A stretch of DNA of 64,000 bases, from NCBI RefSeq assembly GCF_036499745.1, contig NZ_DASYDG010000030.1, positions 62,001-126,000 on the forward strand. The letters are read 5' to 3'. The DNA is from Pinirhizobacter sp036499745 (GTDB taxonomy: Bacteria; Pseudomonadota; Gammaproteobacteria; Xanthomonadales; Rhodanobacteraceae). Position 1 is the stretch's first letter, and each line of letters begins with the position of its first letter. The notes beneath the pieces were generated by a model. The model did not search any database. It had not been told where the DNA came from and saw only the letters and a list, made by a program, of their open reading frames with translations. The position numbers were made by a program, and so were the translations under genes. Positions 54,999 through 63,535 of the stretch are shown here, in pieces.

Positions 54999-56414
<1,416 letters not shown>

Positions 56415-56427
56415 ACCCTTTAAGCCC

Positions 56428-57213
56428 ATGCATCTACGACCGATCCAACTTGCCCTCACTATCGCCGGCCTGCTTGCCCTGGCCGGCTGCCACGCCATCG
56501 TGCCGCCGAACCTGCGAGCGCCGGCGCAGAACCAGGAGGCCGGCCTTGATGCGGCGAAGAAAAAGCTCAACGACGCCTCGGCGTGCTGCAGCACCTTCGC
56601 CGATTTCTCTTTCCAGGACATGCTGCCGCCGGAGCCACGCCGTTTCGTCGTCAACGACTCAAGCCCGGTGGCCAACCTCAATGGGGAGCAAAGCTATTTC
56701 CTGGCTTTCCGCCTGCCCACCACGGCGAAGCTACCGTACAACATCGGCGTGAAGGCCGAGCTCAACGGCCGCTGGATGCATTCGTCGTATCTCTTCGCAC
56801 CCACCCTGGTGGTGCTCGATGAAGCCTTCCAGCCGATCGACTCGAAAGACCTCCAGCTTTGTGAGTACATGGGCTGGACGTCCGAAACCAGCGGCGCCTT
56901 CGGTGAACTCACCGTGCAGAACGACAAGGCCCGGTACCTGGTGGTGTATACCTCGCCCAAGCAACTGGAAGCCCAGACTTATTGGGAGCAATCACCCGCG
57001 GCATTCTCGGCCGAGGCGCCGGTGAAGATGACCACGGCGGGCAGTTTCAAGATCCCTCACGGCCCGGACGGCGTGGTATTCGTGGGCATGCAGAGCGACA
57101 GCTACCGCCGGGCGATCAAGAACGGCGTCTGCGACAAGACCCCGCAGGGCAACGGCGTGATCTCCACCCTGCGCGACACCATCCCGAAGATCCTCAAGGA
57201 TGTCGGTACATGA
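56428..57213 (+). CDS. MalM-like lipoprotein
   Basis: A 261-residue lipoprotein with lipobox ALAGC (Cys21). DASACCSTFADFSF, NLNGEQSYFLAFRLP and RWMHSSYLFAPTLVVLDEAF match the MalM family (PF07148), periplasmic proteins first known from the maltose operon. There is no maltose locus here, so a carbohydrate role is only family-based. It begins 14 bp after asnS and overlaps the next gene by 4 bp. Confidence 0.82.
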   Translation: MHLRPIQLALTIAGLLALAGCHAIVPPNLRAPAQNQEAGLDAAKKKLNDASACCSTFADFSFQDMLPPEPRRFVVNDSSPVANLNGEQSYFLAFRLPTTAKLPYNIGVKAELNGRWMHSSYLFAPTLVVLDEAFQPIDSKDLQLCEYMGWTSETSGAFGELTVQNDKARYLVVYTSPKQLEAQTYWEQSPAAFSAEAPVKMTTAGSFKIPHGPDGVVFVGMQSDSYRRAIKNGVCDKTPQGNGVISTLRDTIPKILKDVGT

Positions 57214-57551
57214 GCAACCCGGGCTCCGCTGTCCTGCTGCTGGCGCTCTATGGCGGCCTGCTGCTGGCCGGCGTGATCTGCTTCCTGCTGCACTTCTTCG
57301 CCCAGTACCGCATCGCCGGCATCCTGCGTACGCACTACCCCGACCAGTGGCGCATCATCGCGGTGCCCGAAGAAGGTCGCGGCAATCCCCTGCGTACCTG
57401 GGCGCGCCTGCAGCACGTGTTGCGGTCAGCAGCCCCGGCGCTGTTTGAGAACCGCCAGCTCAACCGCTGGCACGGCATCTGGAAGCTCACGCCCTGGCTT
57501 GCCTGGCCATGCTGGCTGGCCGCGCTGGCGTTGCAGTACACCGCTCACTGA
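57210..57551 (+). CDS. Small two-helix membrane protein (UspB-like architecture)
   Basis: A 113-residue protein with a hydrophobic segment at about 7-29, a basic soluble middle (RTHYPDQWRIIAVPEEGRGN), and a second hydrophobic segment at about 92-110. The layout recalls universal stress protein B, but sequence similarity is too weak for a firm name. It is coupled to the MalM-like gene by ATGA overlap, so the two may act together at the envelope. Confidence 0.7.
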   Translation: MSNPGSAVLLLALYGGLLLAGVICFLLHFFAQYRIAGILRTHYPDQWRIIAVPEEGRGNPLRTWARLQHVLRSAAPALFENRQLNRWHGIWKLTPWLAWPCWLAALALQYTAH

Positions 57552-57589
57552 CAATGGGCGGGTCACCGCCTTAAGCAAAGGAAGCGTCG

Positions 57590-58378
57590 ATGGAGCTGGA
57601 CCTTACCGGGCGCCACGCGCTCGTCTGTGGAGCGTCGCAGGGCATCGGGCGCGCCACTGCGCACGAGCTCGCTTTGCTCGGCGTTACCGTTACCGCCCTC
57701 GCCCGTTCGGACACTGCCCTTGCCAACATGGTCGCTGCCCTGCCCCGGCCAGCCGGGCAAAAGCATGACCACGCAGTGGCCGACATGGGCGATACCGAAG
57801 GGCTACGCGCGGTGGTCCAGGCCATCGTCGCCGCTGCGCCCGTGCACATCTTGATCAACAATTCCGGCGGACCGCCAGGCGGTCCGGCCCATGCCGCTTC
57901 CACCGAAGCCTATGCCGATGTGTTCCGGCAACACTTGATCGGCGGCCAGGTGTTAATCACCACCGTACTGCCGGGCATGCGCGCCGCACATTTTGGCCGA
58001 GTGGTGAACATCATCTCCACTTCGGTGAAGGAGCCACTGGCGAACCTTGGCGTATCGAACACCGTGCGTGCTGCCGTGGCGGGCTGGGCAAAAACGCTCG
58101 CCGGTGAAATCGCCGCCGACGGCATCACCGTAAACAATGTACTGCCGGGCTATACACGCACGCAGCGCCTTGCGGGCCTGGTCGAGGCCAGCCAGCGCAG
58201 CACTGGCAAGGACGCCAGCGAGATCGAGCGAGGCATGCTGGCCCATGTGCCTGCCGGCCGTTTCGGCGAGGCCAGCGAAGTGGCTGCCGTGGCGGCTTTC
58301 CTGTGCACCCCGGCTGCGGCCTACGTCAACGGCGTCAGCATCGCGGTCGATGGTGGCCGCACGCGGTCGCTGTCATGA
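57590..58378 (+). CDS. SDR family oxidoreductase with non-canonical active site
   Basis: A 262-residue short-chain dehydrogenase/reductase fold. The cofactor motif is CGASQGIG (13-20), with NNSGGPPGG (90-98) after strand 4. At the catalytic YxxxK position the sequence reads SNTVR (Ser156, Arg160), so the usual Tyr and Lys are missing. The C-terminus has the SDR-like GRFGEASEVAAVAAFL and GVSIAVDGG. AAGGAAG precedes the ATG. It is the first gene of a unit with an aldehyde dehydrogenase and a RidA protein; its reaction is unclear and it may be non-redox. Confidence 0.88.
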   Translation: MELDLTGRHALVCGASQGIGRATAHELALLGVTVTALARSDTALANMVAALPRPAGQKHDHAVADMGDTEGLRAVVQAIVAAAPVHILINNSGGPPGGPAHAASTEAYADVFRQHLIGGQVLITTVLPGMRAAHFGRVVNIISTSVKEPLANLGVSNTVRAAVAGWAKTLAGEIAADGITVNNVLPGYTRTQRLAGLVEASQRSTGKDASEIERGMLAHVPAGRFGEASEVAAVAAFLCTPAAAYVNGVSIAVDGGRTRSLS

Positions 58379-59841
58379 GCATGGTGACCCTTGGCAACCT
58401 CATCGGTGGTTACGCACGCGCGCCGCGCGAGGGCGCGTATCTGGATGTGTTCGAGCCTGCCACCGCCCGGGTATTCGCGCGCTGTCCGGCGTCGACACGG
58501 GCAGACCTCGACGATGCCGTAGCTGCGGCAAACAGCGCTGCGCCCGCGTGGGCCGCCACGCCGCTGGACGCGCGCGCTGCCATCCTGCATCGCCTTGCCG
58601 ATCTGTTAGAGGCTGATCTGGAATCGTTCGCCGCGGCAGAGTCGCGGGACAACGGCAAGCCGCTGGCGCTGGCGCGGAACCTGGACATCCCCCGCGCGGT
58701 GGCCAACTTGCGTTTCTTCGCCGCGGCCATCACCCAATGGAGCAGCGAAGCCCATCCGATGCCTGGTGGCACGCTGAACTACACACTACGCCAGCCGCTG
58801 GGCGCAGTGGCCTGCATCAGCCCCTGGAACCTGCCGCTTTACCTCTTCACCTGGAAGATTGCGCCCGCGCTGGCCGCGGGCAATACGGTAGTGGCCAAGC
58901 CGTCGGAAGTGACCCCGCTCACGGCGTGGATGTTCGGCGAACTGGCAGCCAAAGCCGGCCTGCCCGATGGTGTACTCAATATCGTGCACGGCCATGGCAC
59001 CGACATCGGCGACCACCTGGTGGGGCATCCGGGCATCAAGGCGGTGTCGTTTACCGGCAGCACACGCACAGGCCGCTCGATTGCCGCCATCACTGCGCCG
59101 TTGTTCCGCAAGACCTCGCTTGAACTGGGCGGCAAGAACGCCACCATCGTCTTCGACGACGCGCGGATCGACGATGCGCGGCTGGATACCATCGTGCGTT
59201 CGGGGTTCGCCAACCAGGGCGAGATCTGCCTGTGCGGTTCGCGCCTGCTGGTTCAGCGCTCCATCTACGACAGCTTTCGCCAACGCTACCTGGAACGCGT
59301 TCGCGCGCTGACAGTGGGCGATCCATTGCACGCAGACACCGATCTCGGCGCATTGGTGTCCCAAGCGCACTTCCGCAAGGTAATCGACGCAATCGCCACG
59401 GCGCGCGGCGAAGGTGGCACGGTGGCCTGCGGTGGAAACATCGTGCACGTCGAAGGCCGATGCGCGGAGGGCTGGTTCATCGAACCCACGGTGATCGAAG
59501 GGCTGGGCGCGGACACTGCCACCAATCGCCAGGAGATCTTCGGCCCTGTCGTTACGCTTATTCCTTTTGACGACGAAGCCGAGGCCATTGCGCTGGCCAA
59601 TACCAGCGACTACGGCCTTGCCGCTTCGCTCTGGACCGACGACCTCTCGCGGGCGCACCGGGTGTCCGCGAAGCTTGCCACCGGCATCGTCTGGGTCAAT
59701 TGCTGGATGCTGCGCGACCTGCGCACGCCGTTCGGCGGTGTCAGGCAATCAGGACTGGGGCGCGAGGGCGGTGTGGAAGCCCTGCGGTTCTTTTCCGAAG
59801 CAAAGAATGTCTGCATCGCCATGGAGTCCCCGCACGCATGA
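58375..59841 (+). CDS. Aldehyde dehydrogenase, probably 2-aminomuconate/2-hydroxymuconate semialdehyde type
   Basis: A 488-residue ALDH. Catalytic Cys285 lies in FANQGEICLCGSR and Glu250 in SLELGGKN; ISPWNLPL (148-155) binds cofactor. The NQGEICLCGSR element and the C-terminal TPFGGVRQSGLGREGG are typical of the hydroxymuconic/aminomuconic semialdehyde subgroup. With the following RidA-like deaminase it resembles the 2-aminomuconate steps of 3-hydroxyanthranilate degradation. ATG 58375 overlaps the SDR stop. Confidence 0.85.
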   Translation: MSMVTLGNLIGGYARAPREGAYLDVFEPATARVFARCPASTRADLDDAVAAANSAAPAWAATPLDARAAILHRLADLLEADLESFAAAESRDNGKPLALARNLDIPRAVANLRFFAAAITQWSSEAHPMPGGTLNYTLRQPLGAVACISPWNLPLYLFTWKIAPALAAGNTVVAKPSEVTPLTAWMFGELAAKAGLPDGVLNIVHGHGTDIGDHLVGHPGIKAVSFTGSTRTGRSIAAITAPLFRKTSLELGGKNATIVFDDARIDDARLDTIVRSGFANQGEICLCGSRLLVQRSIYDSFRQRYLERVRALTVGDPLHADTDLGALVSQAHFRKVIDAIATARGEGGTVACGGNIVHVEGRCAEGWFIEPTVIEGLGADTATNRQEIFGPVVTLIPFDDEAEAIALANTSDYGLAASLWTDDLSRAHRVSAKLATGIVWVNCWMLRDLRTPFGGVRQSGLGREGGVEALRFFSEAKNVCIAMESPHA

Positions 59842-60254
59842 GTACGGTGAATACCGACAACGCACCCAGGCCCGTCGGCGCCTATCCCCACGCGCGGCGC
59901 GTGGGCAACCTGCTTTTTCTTTCAGGCGTCGGTCCCAGGCGCGCCGCGGACAACGCAGTGCCGGGGAATGTCTTCGATGAACACGGCACGCTGGTGGGCT
60001 ACGACATCCAGTCCCAGTGCGAGCAGGTGTTCGCCAATGTGCAGGCGGTACTTGAAGCCAGCGGCGCCACCATCGCGAACCTGGTGGACATCACCGTGTA
60101 CCTCACCGACATGACGCGCGACTTCGCCACGTATAACGCGGCTTATGCAAAGTTCTTCACGGGTGTCGACGCCTGTCGGACGACGGTCGGCATCGATTGC
60201 CTGCCCACGCCGATCGCCATCGAACTGAAGTGCGTGGCCTGGATCGACAGCTAG
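59838..60254 (+). CDS. RidA family protein, probable 2-aminomuconate deaminase
   Basis: A 138-residue YjgF/RidA-type protein. PVGAYPHARRVGNLLFLSGVGP, QVFANVQAVLEASGATIANLVDITVYLTDM and TTVGIDCLPTPIAIELKCVAWI fit the fold. General RidA proteins hydrolyse enamines and imines; the genetic link to a muconate-semialdehyde dehydrogenase points to 2-aminomuconate deamination. ATGA overlap with the dehydrogenase. It is convergent with nrsF1 8 bp away. Confidence 0.85.
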   Translation: MSTVNTDNAPRPVGAYPHARRVGNLLFLSGVGPRRAADNAVPGNVFDEHGTLVGYDIQSQCEQVFANVQAVLEASGATIANLVDITVYLTDMTRDFATYNAAYAKFFTGVDACRTTVGIDCLPTPIAIELKCVAWIDS

Positions 60255-60262
60255 CAACGCAG

Positions 60263-60904
60263 CTACCAGCGAAGCACGCGCGGCCCGATGACCGCGCCGA
60301 CGGCCGCGGGAATGAGCATGCCGGCCAGGTACCAGATGGCCCAGAACGGCGGTGCCATTTCCGGACAGTGCAGGCAATACGCCAGCGTGGCGGTAGCGCC
60401 GCCAACCAGGCCCGTAGCGGCACCGGCAAGGCGCAGCCGCACCGGTGCCATGCTGCGTACCGCCCAGAACATGGCGATGCAGGCGGGAATGGACAGTACC
60501 GCGATCAACGGCGGGCAAACCTTCCAGGTATGCCCCAGCTCCAGCGCCAGGCGTGTGCCAGCGGGTGCTTGTGCCAGTACGAAAGCCGCCACGCCCCAGA
60601 CCAGTACCACGGGCGTTGCCAGTGCCGCCCAGCTACCGCCCATGGGCAAGCCGGGTCGTGACAGGCGTAATGTCACCAGCAGCGCCGTGGCCAGCATGGC
60701 CAGTGCGAAGGCTACCTTCGCCCAGAACAGGCCGCCGTGCACCACCGTGGCAAGATCGGGACGAACGCCCAGGCCAACGGCCATCAGCAACACCGCCGCA
60801 ATGATGCCGGCCAATAACGCCAGGGTGAAGCGGCGCGCCGGCATGGCGCGGTCCACCGCCGGACTTTCGGCAGCGAGCATGTCAATCAGGTTTTCAGTTT
60901 TCAT
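60263..60904 (-). CDS. nrsF: NrsF-type (DUF1109) anti-sigma factor, copy 1
   Basis: A 213-residue inner-membrane protein with six hydrophobic segments and a short cytosolic N-terminus. Cys130 (WKVCPP) and Cys180 (YCLHCPEMAPPFW) occupy positions equivalent to the two conserved cysteines of Caulobacter NrsF; Cys142 and Cys177 are extra. NrsF holds sigma-F inactive until metal or redox stress. The ATG overlaps the sigma-factor stop by 4 bp. A paralog of the same length lies on the other side of the sigma gene. Confidence 0.9.
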   Translation of the reverse strand: MKTENLIDMLAAESPAVDRAMPARRFTLALLAGIIAAVLLMAVGLGVRPDLATVVHGGLFWAKVAFALAMLATALLVTLRLSRPGLPMGGSWAALATPVVLVWGVAAFVLAQAPAGTRLALELGHTWKVCPPLIAVLSIPACIAMFWAVRSMAPVRLRLAGAATGLVGGATATLAYCLHCPEMAPPFWAIWYLAGMLIPAAVGAVIGPRVLRW

Positions 60905-61476
60905 GCCTCCCCCCGGATGCGCGCGGCAAGCGCTTTCAATCCACGATGGACACCCACTTTTACCGCCGATTCGGAAAGACCGGTGGCTCGCGACGCTTCG
61001 GCCACGGACAGCCCCTGCAGCTTGACGAAGACGATCGGCAGGCGATGGCGGTCGGGCAAAGTGTCAAGCAAGCGGGAAATGTCGCGGCGGGCGTCGGCGG
61101 GCTCGACATCGGATGCGACGAAGATCCGGTCGTCGTCTGCGTTGATCGGATCGTGCAGGGCCTCGCGGCGTGAATGGGCGCGGAAAAAATCCATCAGTTT
61201 GTAGCGCGCGATGGCATGCAGCCATGCGGTGAGCGGTTGTCCATCGTGATAGGTATGGCGCGCATTGTGCACCGCCAACAGGATCTCCTGCAGGATGTCT
61301 TCGACGTCGTCCTGCGCCCTTGGAAGGCGCCGGCGAAGATACGCGCGCATGTGCCCACTGAGGCCGTCGAGGAACCGGCGGTATTCCAGGGCGTCGCCGG
61401 CAAGCCCGGCAACAAAACACTGCTTGAGCGTAATCTCCGCCACCGCCACGGAAGGCGACAGGCTACCTGTGTTCAT
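60901..61476 (-). CDS. sigF: ECF RNA polymerase sigma factor, SigF type
   Basis: A 191-residue group 4 sigma factor. Region 2 contains DDVEDILQEILLAVHNARHTY and TAWLHAIARYKLMDFFRAHSR; region 4 contains DRHRLPIVFVKLQGLSVAEASRATGLSESAVKVGVHRG, of which the helix-turn-helix is SVAEASRATGLSESAVKVGV. Contact with a DUF1109 gene identifies the SigF/NrsF group. I choose ATG 61476 (GGAAG upstream) over ATG 61488. It is the middle gene of nrsF2-sigF-nrsF1 and probably recognises the GTAACC-N16-CGAA sites at 62216 and 62275. Confidence 0.92.
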   Translation of the reverse strand: MNTGSLSPSVAVAEITLKQCFVAGLAGDALEYRRFLDGLSGHMRAYLRRRLPRAQDDVEDILQEILLAVHNARHTYHDGQPLTAWLHAIARYKLMDFFRAHSRREALHDPINADDDRIFVASDVEPADARRDISRLLDTLPDRHRLPIVFVKLQGLSVAEASRATGLSESAVKVGVHRGLKALAARIRGEA

Positions 61477-61544
61477 GGGCACTTCCATCCCTGTCTGCGG
61501 GACGACACCGAAATCAACTTATGCATGGGGATGAGCCAGTGTAC

Positions 61545-62186
61545 TTACCATCGTAGCAATCGCGGTCCGAGCAATGCCCCGGCGCCAGTGGGCAGCAACA
61601 TCCCCAGCACGTACCAGGTGGCCCAGAACGGCGGCGCCATCTCGGCACAATACAGGGTATATACCAGCACCGCCTGGGCCCCCGCCAGCAGGCCTGCCAC
61701 TGCACCGGCCAGGGACAACCGGGTCGGTGCCAGACCGCGCATGGCCCAGAACGTAGCGATGAAGCTCGGCAGCGAAAGCGAGACCACGTTGAACGTGCAC
61801 ACGCGCCAGGTCTGGCCCAGCACCAATTGCGTGCGCAGATGCGGCGGCGCCGATGCGATCACATAAGCCGCCGCTGCCCAGACGGCGAAGAGGGGTACGG
61901 CAAGCATGATCCAGCCAAGCCGCGTGCGCGCCCCCGGCCGCGAGACGCGGCTACAAAGCACAAGGGCTCCCACGCCAACCGCCGCCGGAAAGGCAGCCTT
62001 CAGCCAAAAGGCGGGGGAGTCGATCACCAGGTCCATGTCCGGCCGCGTGCCGCCGACCAACAGCACGGCCAATGTCGCCACCAGCATGCCGCACGCGACC
62101 GACCATGCCAGCCGGCGTGCAACGACGTGGCGATCCACCGGACGTACTTCGGCGGCAAGGCTGGCGATGAGGTCCCGCGTCTTCAT
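61545..62186 (-). CDS. NrsF-type (DUF1109) anti-sigma factor, copy 2
   Basis: A 213-residue, six-helix membrane protein, exactly the length of copy 1 and collinear with it. Cys130 (WRVCTF) and Cys180 (LYCAEMAPPFW) are conserved; the second cysteine pair of copy 1 is absent (Ser/Phe and Thr). The shared MAPPFWA-WY and GP-LLRW end is nearly identical. It is the first gene of the operon and begins about 30 bases after a sigma-F-like promoter. The gap to sigF is 68 bp. Confidence 0.88.
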   Translation of the reverse strand: MKTRDLIASLAAEVRPVDRHVVARRLAWSVACGMLVATLAVLLVGGTRPDMDLVIDSPAFWLKAAFPAAVGVGALVLCSRVSRPGARTRLGWIMLAVPLFAVWAAAAYVIASAPPHLRTQLVLGQTWRVCTFNVVSLSLPSFIATFWAMRGLAPTRLSLAGAVAGLLAGAQAVLVYTLYCAEMAPPFWATWYVLGMLLPTGAGALLGPRLLRW

Positions 62187-62215
62187 TATTGGCTTCCGGT
62201 GTATTCGATGGTGAG

Positions 62216-62241
62216 TTCGTTGGATCGTTCCCGACGGTTAC
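62216..62241 (-). promoter_or_regulatory. Sigma-F-type promoter for nrsF2-sigF-nrsF1
   Basis: On the minus strand GTAACC (62236-62241) and CGAA (62216-62219) are separated by exactly 16 bases, the arrangement reported for Caulobacter sigma-F promoters. It ends 29 bases before the nrsF2 ATG, which has GGAAG in front. It implies autoregulation of the sigma operon. Confidence 0.7.
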
Positions 62242-62274
62242 AGGACGGCGCAACGAATTTCGACGCAACGATCT

Positions 62275-62300
62275 GTAACCGACTCGCGTCCACGTCCGAA
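62275..62300 (+). promoter_or_regulatory. Sigma-F-type promoter for the buf operon
   Basis: GTAACC (62275-62280) and CGAA (62297-62300) with exactly 16 bases between, facing bufA, whose ATG is 59 bases further on. It is the mirror image of the site at 62216-62241. A second GTAACC at 62318 has no CGAA at the right distance and is probably chance. Confidence 0.7.
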
Positions 62301-62359
62301 TTCACCGCTGCATCCCCGTAACCGTGGGATAGCCCTCCCCCCTTGATTGGAGATTCCTG

Positions 62360-62641
62360 ATGAAAGCTCGCCACATGACGTCCATCGCCCTCGCCCTGGC
62401 TACCCTGGTCTCGACCGCTGCCTTCGCCGATGACCACAACGCCGCCAAGCCCAAGGTCGAGAAGTGCTGGGGCGTGGCCAAGGCCGGCCATAACGACTGC
62501 GCCGCCGGTGCAGGCACCACGTGCGCGGGCACTTCGAAGGCCGATTACCAGGCCAACGCCTGGAAGAACGTGCCCGCCGGCACCTGCACCGCGATCACCA
62601 CGCCCAAAGGCCACGGCTCGCTGACCAAGGTCGGCGCCTGA
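62360..62641 (+). CDS. bufA: Bufferin precursor BufA1 (DUF2282)
   Basis: A 93-residue precursor. Signal peptide residues 1-23 (ending TAAFA), followed by a short linker and a core with four cysteines: Cys36 (VEKCWGVAKAG), Cys47 (NDCAAG), Cys55 (TTCAGT) and Cys76 (GTCTAI). The EKC-GVAKAG-NDC pattern is that of DUF2282 proteins, now known as bufferins: ribosomally made, modified, exported peptides that sequester metals such as copper. GGAG precedes the ATG. It is followed by the modifying enzyme bufB after a hairpin. Confidence 0.93.
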   Translation: MKARHMTSIALALATLVSTAAFADDHNAAKPKVEKCWGVAKAGHNDCAAGAGTTCAGTSKADYQANAWKNVPAGTCTAITTPKGHGSLTKVGA

Positions 62642-62648
62642 CAAGGAC

Positions 62649-62674
62649 ACGGCCGCCGGCATGCCGGCGGCCGT
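62649..62674 (+). other. Strong intercistronic hairpin between bufA and bufB
   Basis: ACGGCCGCCGGC and GCCGGCGGCCGT form a 12-bp inverted repeat with a two-base centre, 7 bases after the bufA stop. No T-run follows, so it is not a normal terminator. It could stabilise the bufA message so that precursor exceeds enzyme. Confidence 0.6.
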
Positions 62675-62695
62675 CCTGGAAAGAAGGGCAATCCC

Positions 62696-63535
62696 ATGCG
62701 CACCTCCCTCCTTGGCGCTGGCCTCGGTCTGAAGCTTGAGCATTTTCCCGAGGCGCTGGACGCGACCGCTGAAGGACTATGGTTCGAGGTACATCCGGAA
62801 AACTACATGGTTGATGGCGGTCCGCGGCGGCTGGCACTTCAATCACTGGCGGCAAGGCACCCGCTGTCGCTGCACGGTGTATCACTGTCCCTGGCCGCTG
62901 ATGTCGCGCCCGACGCCGCCCACCTGGCACGATTGCGTGAGTTGGTGCAACGCGTGCAGCCTGTGCTGGTGTCCGAGCACCTGGCGTGGTCCACCTGGCG
63001 CGGCGAGTACGCGCCGGACCTGCTGCCCTTCCCGCGCAACCACCAAGCACTCGCCCGTATCACCGACAACATCCAGCGCACACAAGAAGCACTGGGTCGC
63101 GCCATTTCGGTGGAGAACCCTTCGCACTACGTGCACCTGGATGGGCACGATTTCAGCGAAACCGATTTCCTGACGGAGCTTGCACGCCGCAGCGGATGCG
63201 GCCTGTTGCTGGACATCAATAACGTCCATGTCAGTGCACGGAACCTGGGCACCGATGCCCTTGGCTATCTGGACGCATTCCCGGTGGAGGCAGTCACCGA
63301 AATCCACCTTGCCGGGCATGCGCAGGATCCCGTGTTGGGGCCGGCCCTGTTGGTGGATTCCCACGATGCGCCCGTCGGCGATGAGGTCTGGCAACTCTTC
63401 CGCCATGTCATCGCCCGCGTGGGAGCCGTGCCCGTGCTGATCGAACGCGACGGCAACATACCATCGTGGGAGGAACTGATGCGTGAGCGCGCCATGGCGG
63501 CCCAGTGGCTGCCTGCGAAAAGGCAGGCAGCATGA
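62696..63535 (+). CDS. bufB: Bufferin-modifying enzyme BufB (DUF692, multinuclear iron oxidase MNIO)
   Basis: A 279-residue TIM-barrel protein. Metal-site segments are SLHGVSLSL, SEHLAWSTW, VENPSHYV, LLLDINNVHVSARN, EIHLAGHA, DSHDAPVGD and LIERDGNIP, as in MNIO enzymes that bind two or three iron ions. In bufferin systems the enzyme oxidises precursor cysteines to thiooxazole groups. It follows bufA in the same transcript and overlaps bufC by 4 bp. Confidence 0.94.
   Translation: MRTSLLGAGLGLKLEHFPEALDATAEGLWFEVHPENYMVDGGPRRLALQSLAARHPLSLHGVSLSLAADVAPDAAHLARLRELVQRVQPVLVSEHLAWSTWRGEYAPDLLPFPRNHQALARITDNIQRTQEALGRAISVENPSHYVHLDGHDFSETDFLTELARRSGCGLLLDINNVHVSARNLGTDALGYLDAFPVEAVTEIHLAGHAQDPVLGPALLVDSHDAPVGDEVWQLFRHVIARVGAVPVLIERDGNIPSWEELMRERAMAAQWLPAKRQAA

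Noticed and set aside
62318..62323. A third GTAACC close to bufA
   Set aside because: No CGAA occurs at a 16-base spacing downstream, unlike the two accepted sites.
62186..62743. A minus-strand frame across the sigF/buf promoter region and bufA
   Set aside because: It overlaps bufA on the other strand and would destroy both promoter sites; no recognisable product.
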